Source: Betaproteobacteria bacterium (GTDB lineage: Bacteria; Pseudomonadota; Gammaproteobacteria; Burkholderiales; SG8-41). Taken from it: a stretch of DNA of 6,344 nt. This document shows, in pieces, positions 6,010 to 6,344 of the stretch (its first letter is position 1; each line of letters begins with the position of its first letter). The translations under genes were made by a program, and so were the position numbers. Below the pieces are notes generated by a model. The model searched no databases. It had not been told where the DNA came from and was given only the letters and a program-made list of their open reading frames with translations. The stretch lies in contig JAQGNC010000376.1 in assembly GCA_028292065.1 (NCBI GenBank), forward strand, positions 1-6,344, read 5' to 3'.

Positions 6010-6344
6010 TCAAGCCATTGCTGCGAGGAGGCGTTGAGCGGGCGTCAGCGGGACTACGGCGTCCGGACGGCCCAGCTCGATAGCGATGTCGTTATAGGCG
6101 ACATCTCGTAAGGGTTCGACCTCCGGAGCGTCGCCCTGGCGCGTTTCCTCCAGTGCCTGCGCGAGGTCGGCCGCAGTCATCCTCTCAGACCTTGCGAGCA
6201 GCGCTTGATATTTGCGAACATCCGCCTCGTTTTGAGCGGCCTTGTCTGCCGGCCGAACGGCGATCAAGGTCGCGCCGGAAATTGAAAACAGGATGGCGCC
6301 GGTTGCGGTGAGCCATGTGGGAAGCGCGCCGGTAAGGGCAGCGA
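6010..6344 (-). CDS. Membrane-anchored protein, SLATT-like (partial, N-terminus beyond the right edge)
   Basis: The frame is open from the right edge to TGA at 6010-6012 and gives at least 110 residues, so the TTG at 6265-6267 is probably internal and not the start. Visible order: one hydrophobic helix (WLTATGAILFSISGATLIAV, about residues 10-29 of the visible part), then a charged amphipathic helix (KAAQNEADVRKYQALLARSE), an acidic linker and a C-terminal part with AYNDIAIELGRPD. A membrane helix followed directly by a cytoplasmic helix holding a KY..LL pattern resembles the second half of SLATT domains, two-helix membrane modules associated with nucleotide-sensing immune systems. That match is from memory and tentative. 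A generic small inner-membrane protein is equally possible. It is the last gene of its transcript, since the intrinsic terminator follows 27 bases later, so it is probably separate from the acs operon. Confidence 0.65.
   Translation of the reverse strand, partial: AALTGALPTWLTATGAILFSISGATLIAVRPADKAAQNEADVRKYQALLARSERMTAADLAQALEETRQGDAPEVEPLRDVAYNDIAIELGRPDAVVPLTPAQRLLAAMA

Noticed and set aside
5771..6013. In-frame 81-residue N-terminal extension of acetyl-CoA synthetase
   Set aside because: The 656-residue form has a strong Shine-Dalgarno site and family length. The extension lacks recognisable homology and spans the terminator and both inverted repeats.

Overview
The window is about 6.3 kb of GC-rich chromosome-like DNA with tightly packed genes, Shine-Dalgarno GGAGG sites and proteobacterial families throughout. 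A QseB/TctD-like OmpR regulator, an SSS-STAC histidine kinase and a standard acetyl-CoA synthetase suggest a proteobacterium, most likely a betaproteobacterium (Burkholderiales-like). The lineage is inferred from protein style and composition, not from a marker gene.

Layout. On the + strand, positions 1-65 may be the tail of an upstream gene, which would overlap the GTG start of an OmpR-family response regulator (62-730). Seven bases later, and convergent with it, ends a minus-strand block read from right to left: acs (acetyl-CoA synthetase, 5770-3800), a 91-bp gap with a G-rich direct repeat, a 67-residue two-helix membrane protein (3708-3505), then a 920-residue sodium/solute symporter-histidine kinase fusion (3500-738) starting 4 bases after the small gene. 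Upstream of acs lies a 239-bp intergenic region with two inverted repeats and a good intrinsic terminator. That terminator closes a further minus-strand gene running off the right edge (6344-6010), a small membrane-anchored protein whose shape recalls SLATT-type membrane proteins.

How the genes work together. The order acs / small membrane protein / SSS-family permease copies the acetate-scavenging operon acs-yjcH-actP, except that the permease is joined through a STAC domain to a histidine kinase. SSS-STAC kinases such as CrbS and MxtR are known to control acs elsewhere. The simplest reading is an acetate or carboxylate sensing-and-activation module, with Acs converting acetate to acetyl-CoA and the transporter-kinase reporting on substrate outside the cell or flux across the membrane. 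The kinase has no receiver or PAS domain, so it needs a separate response regulator. The convergent OmpR-type regulator is one candidate, but it could equally belong to an unseen kinase to the left. No RNA genes, CRISPR arrays, insertion sequences or attachment sites were recognised.
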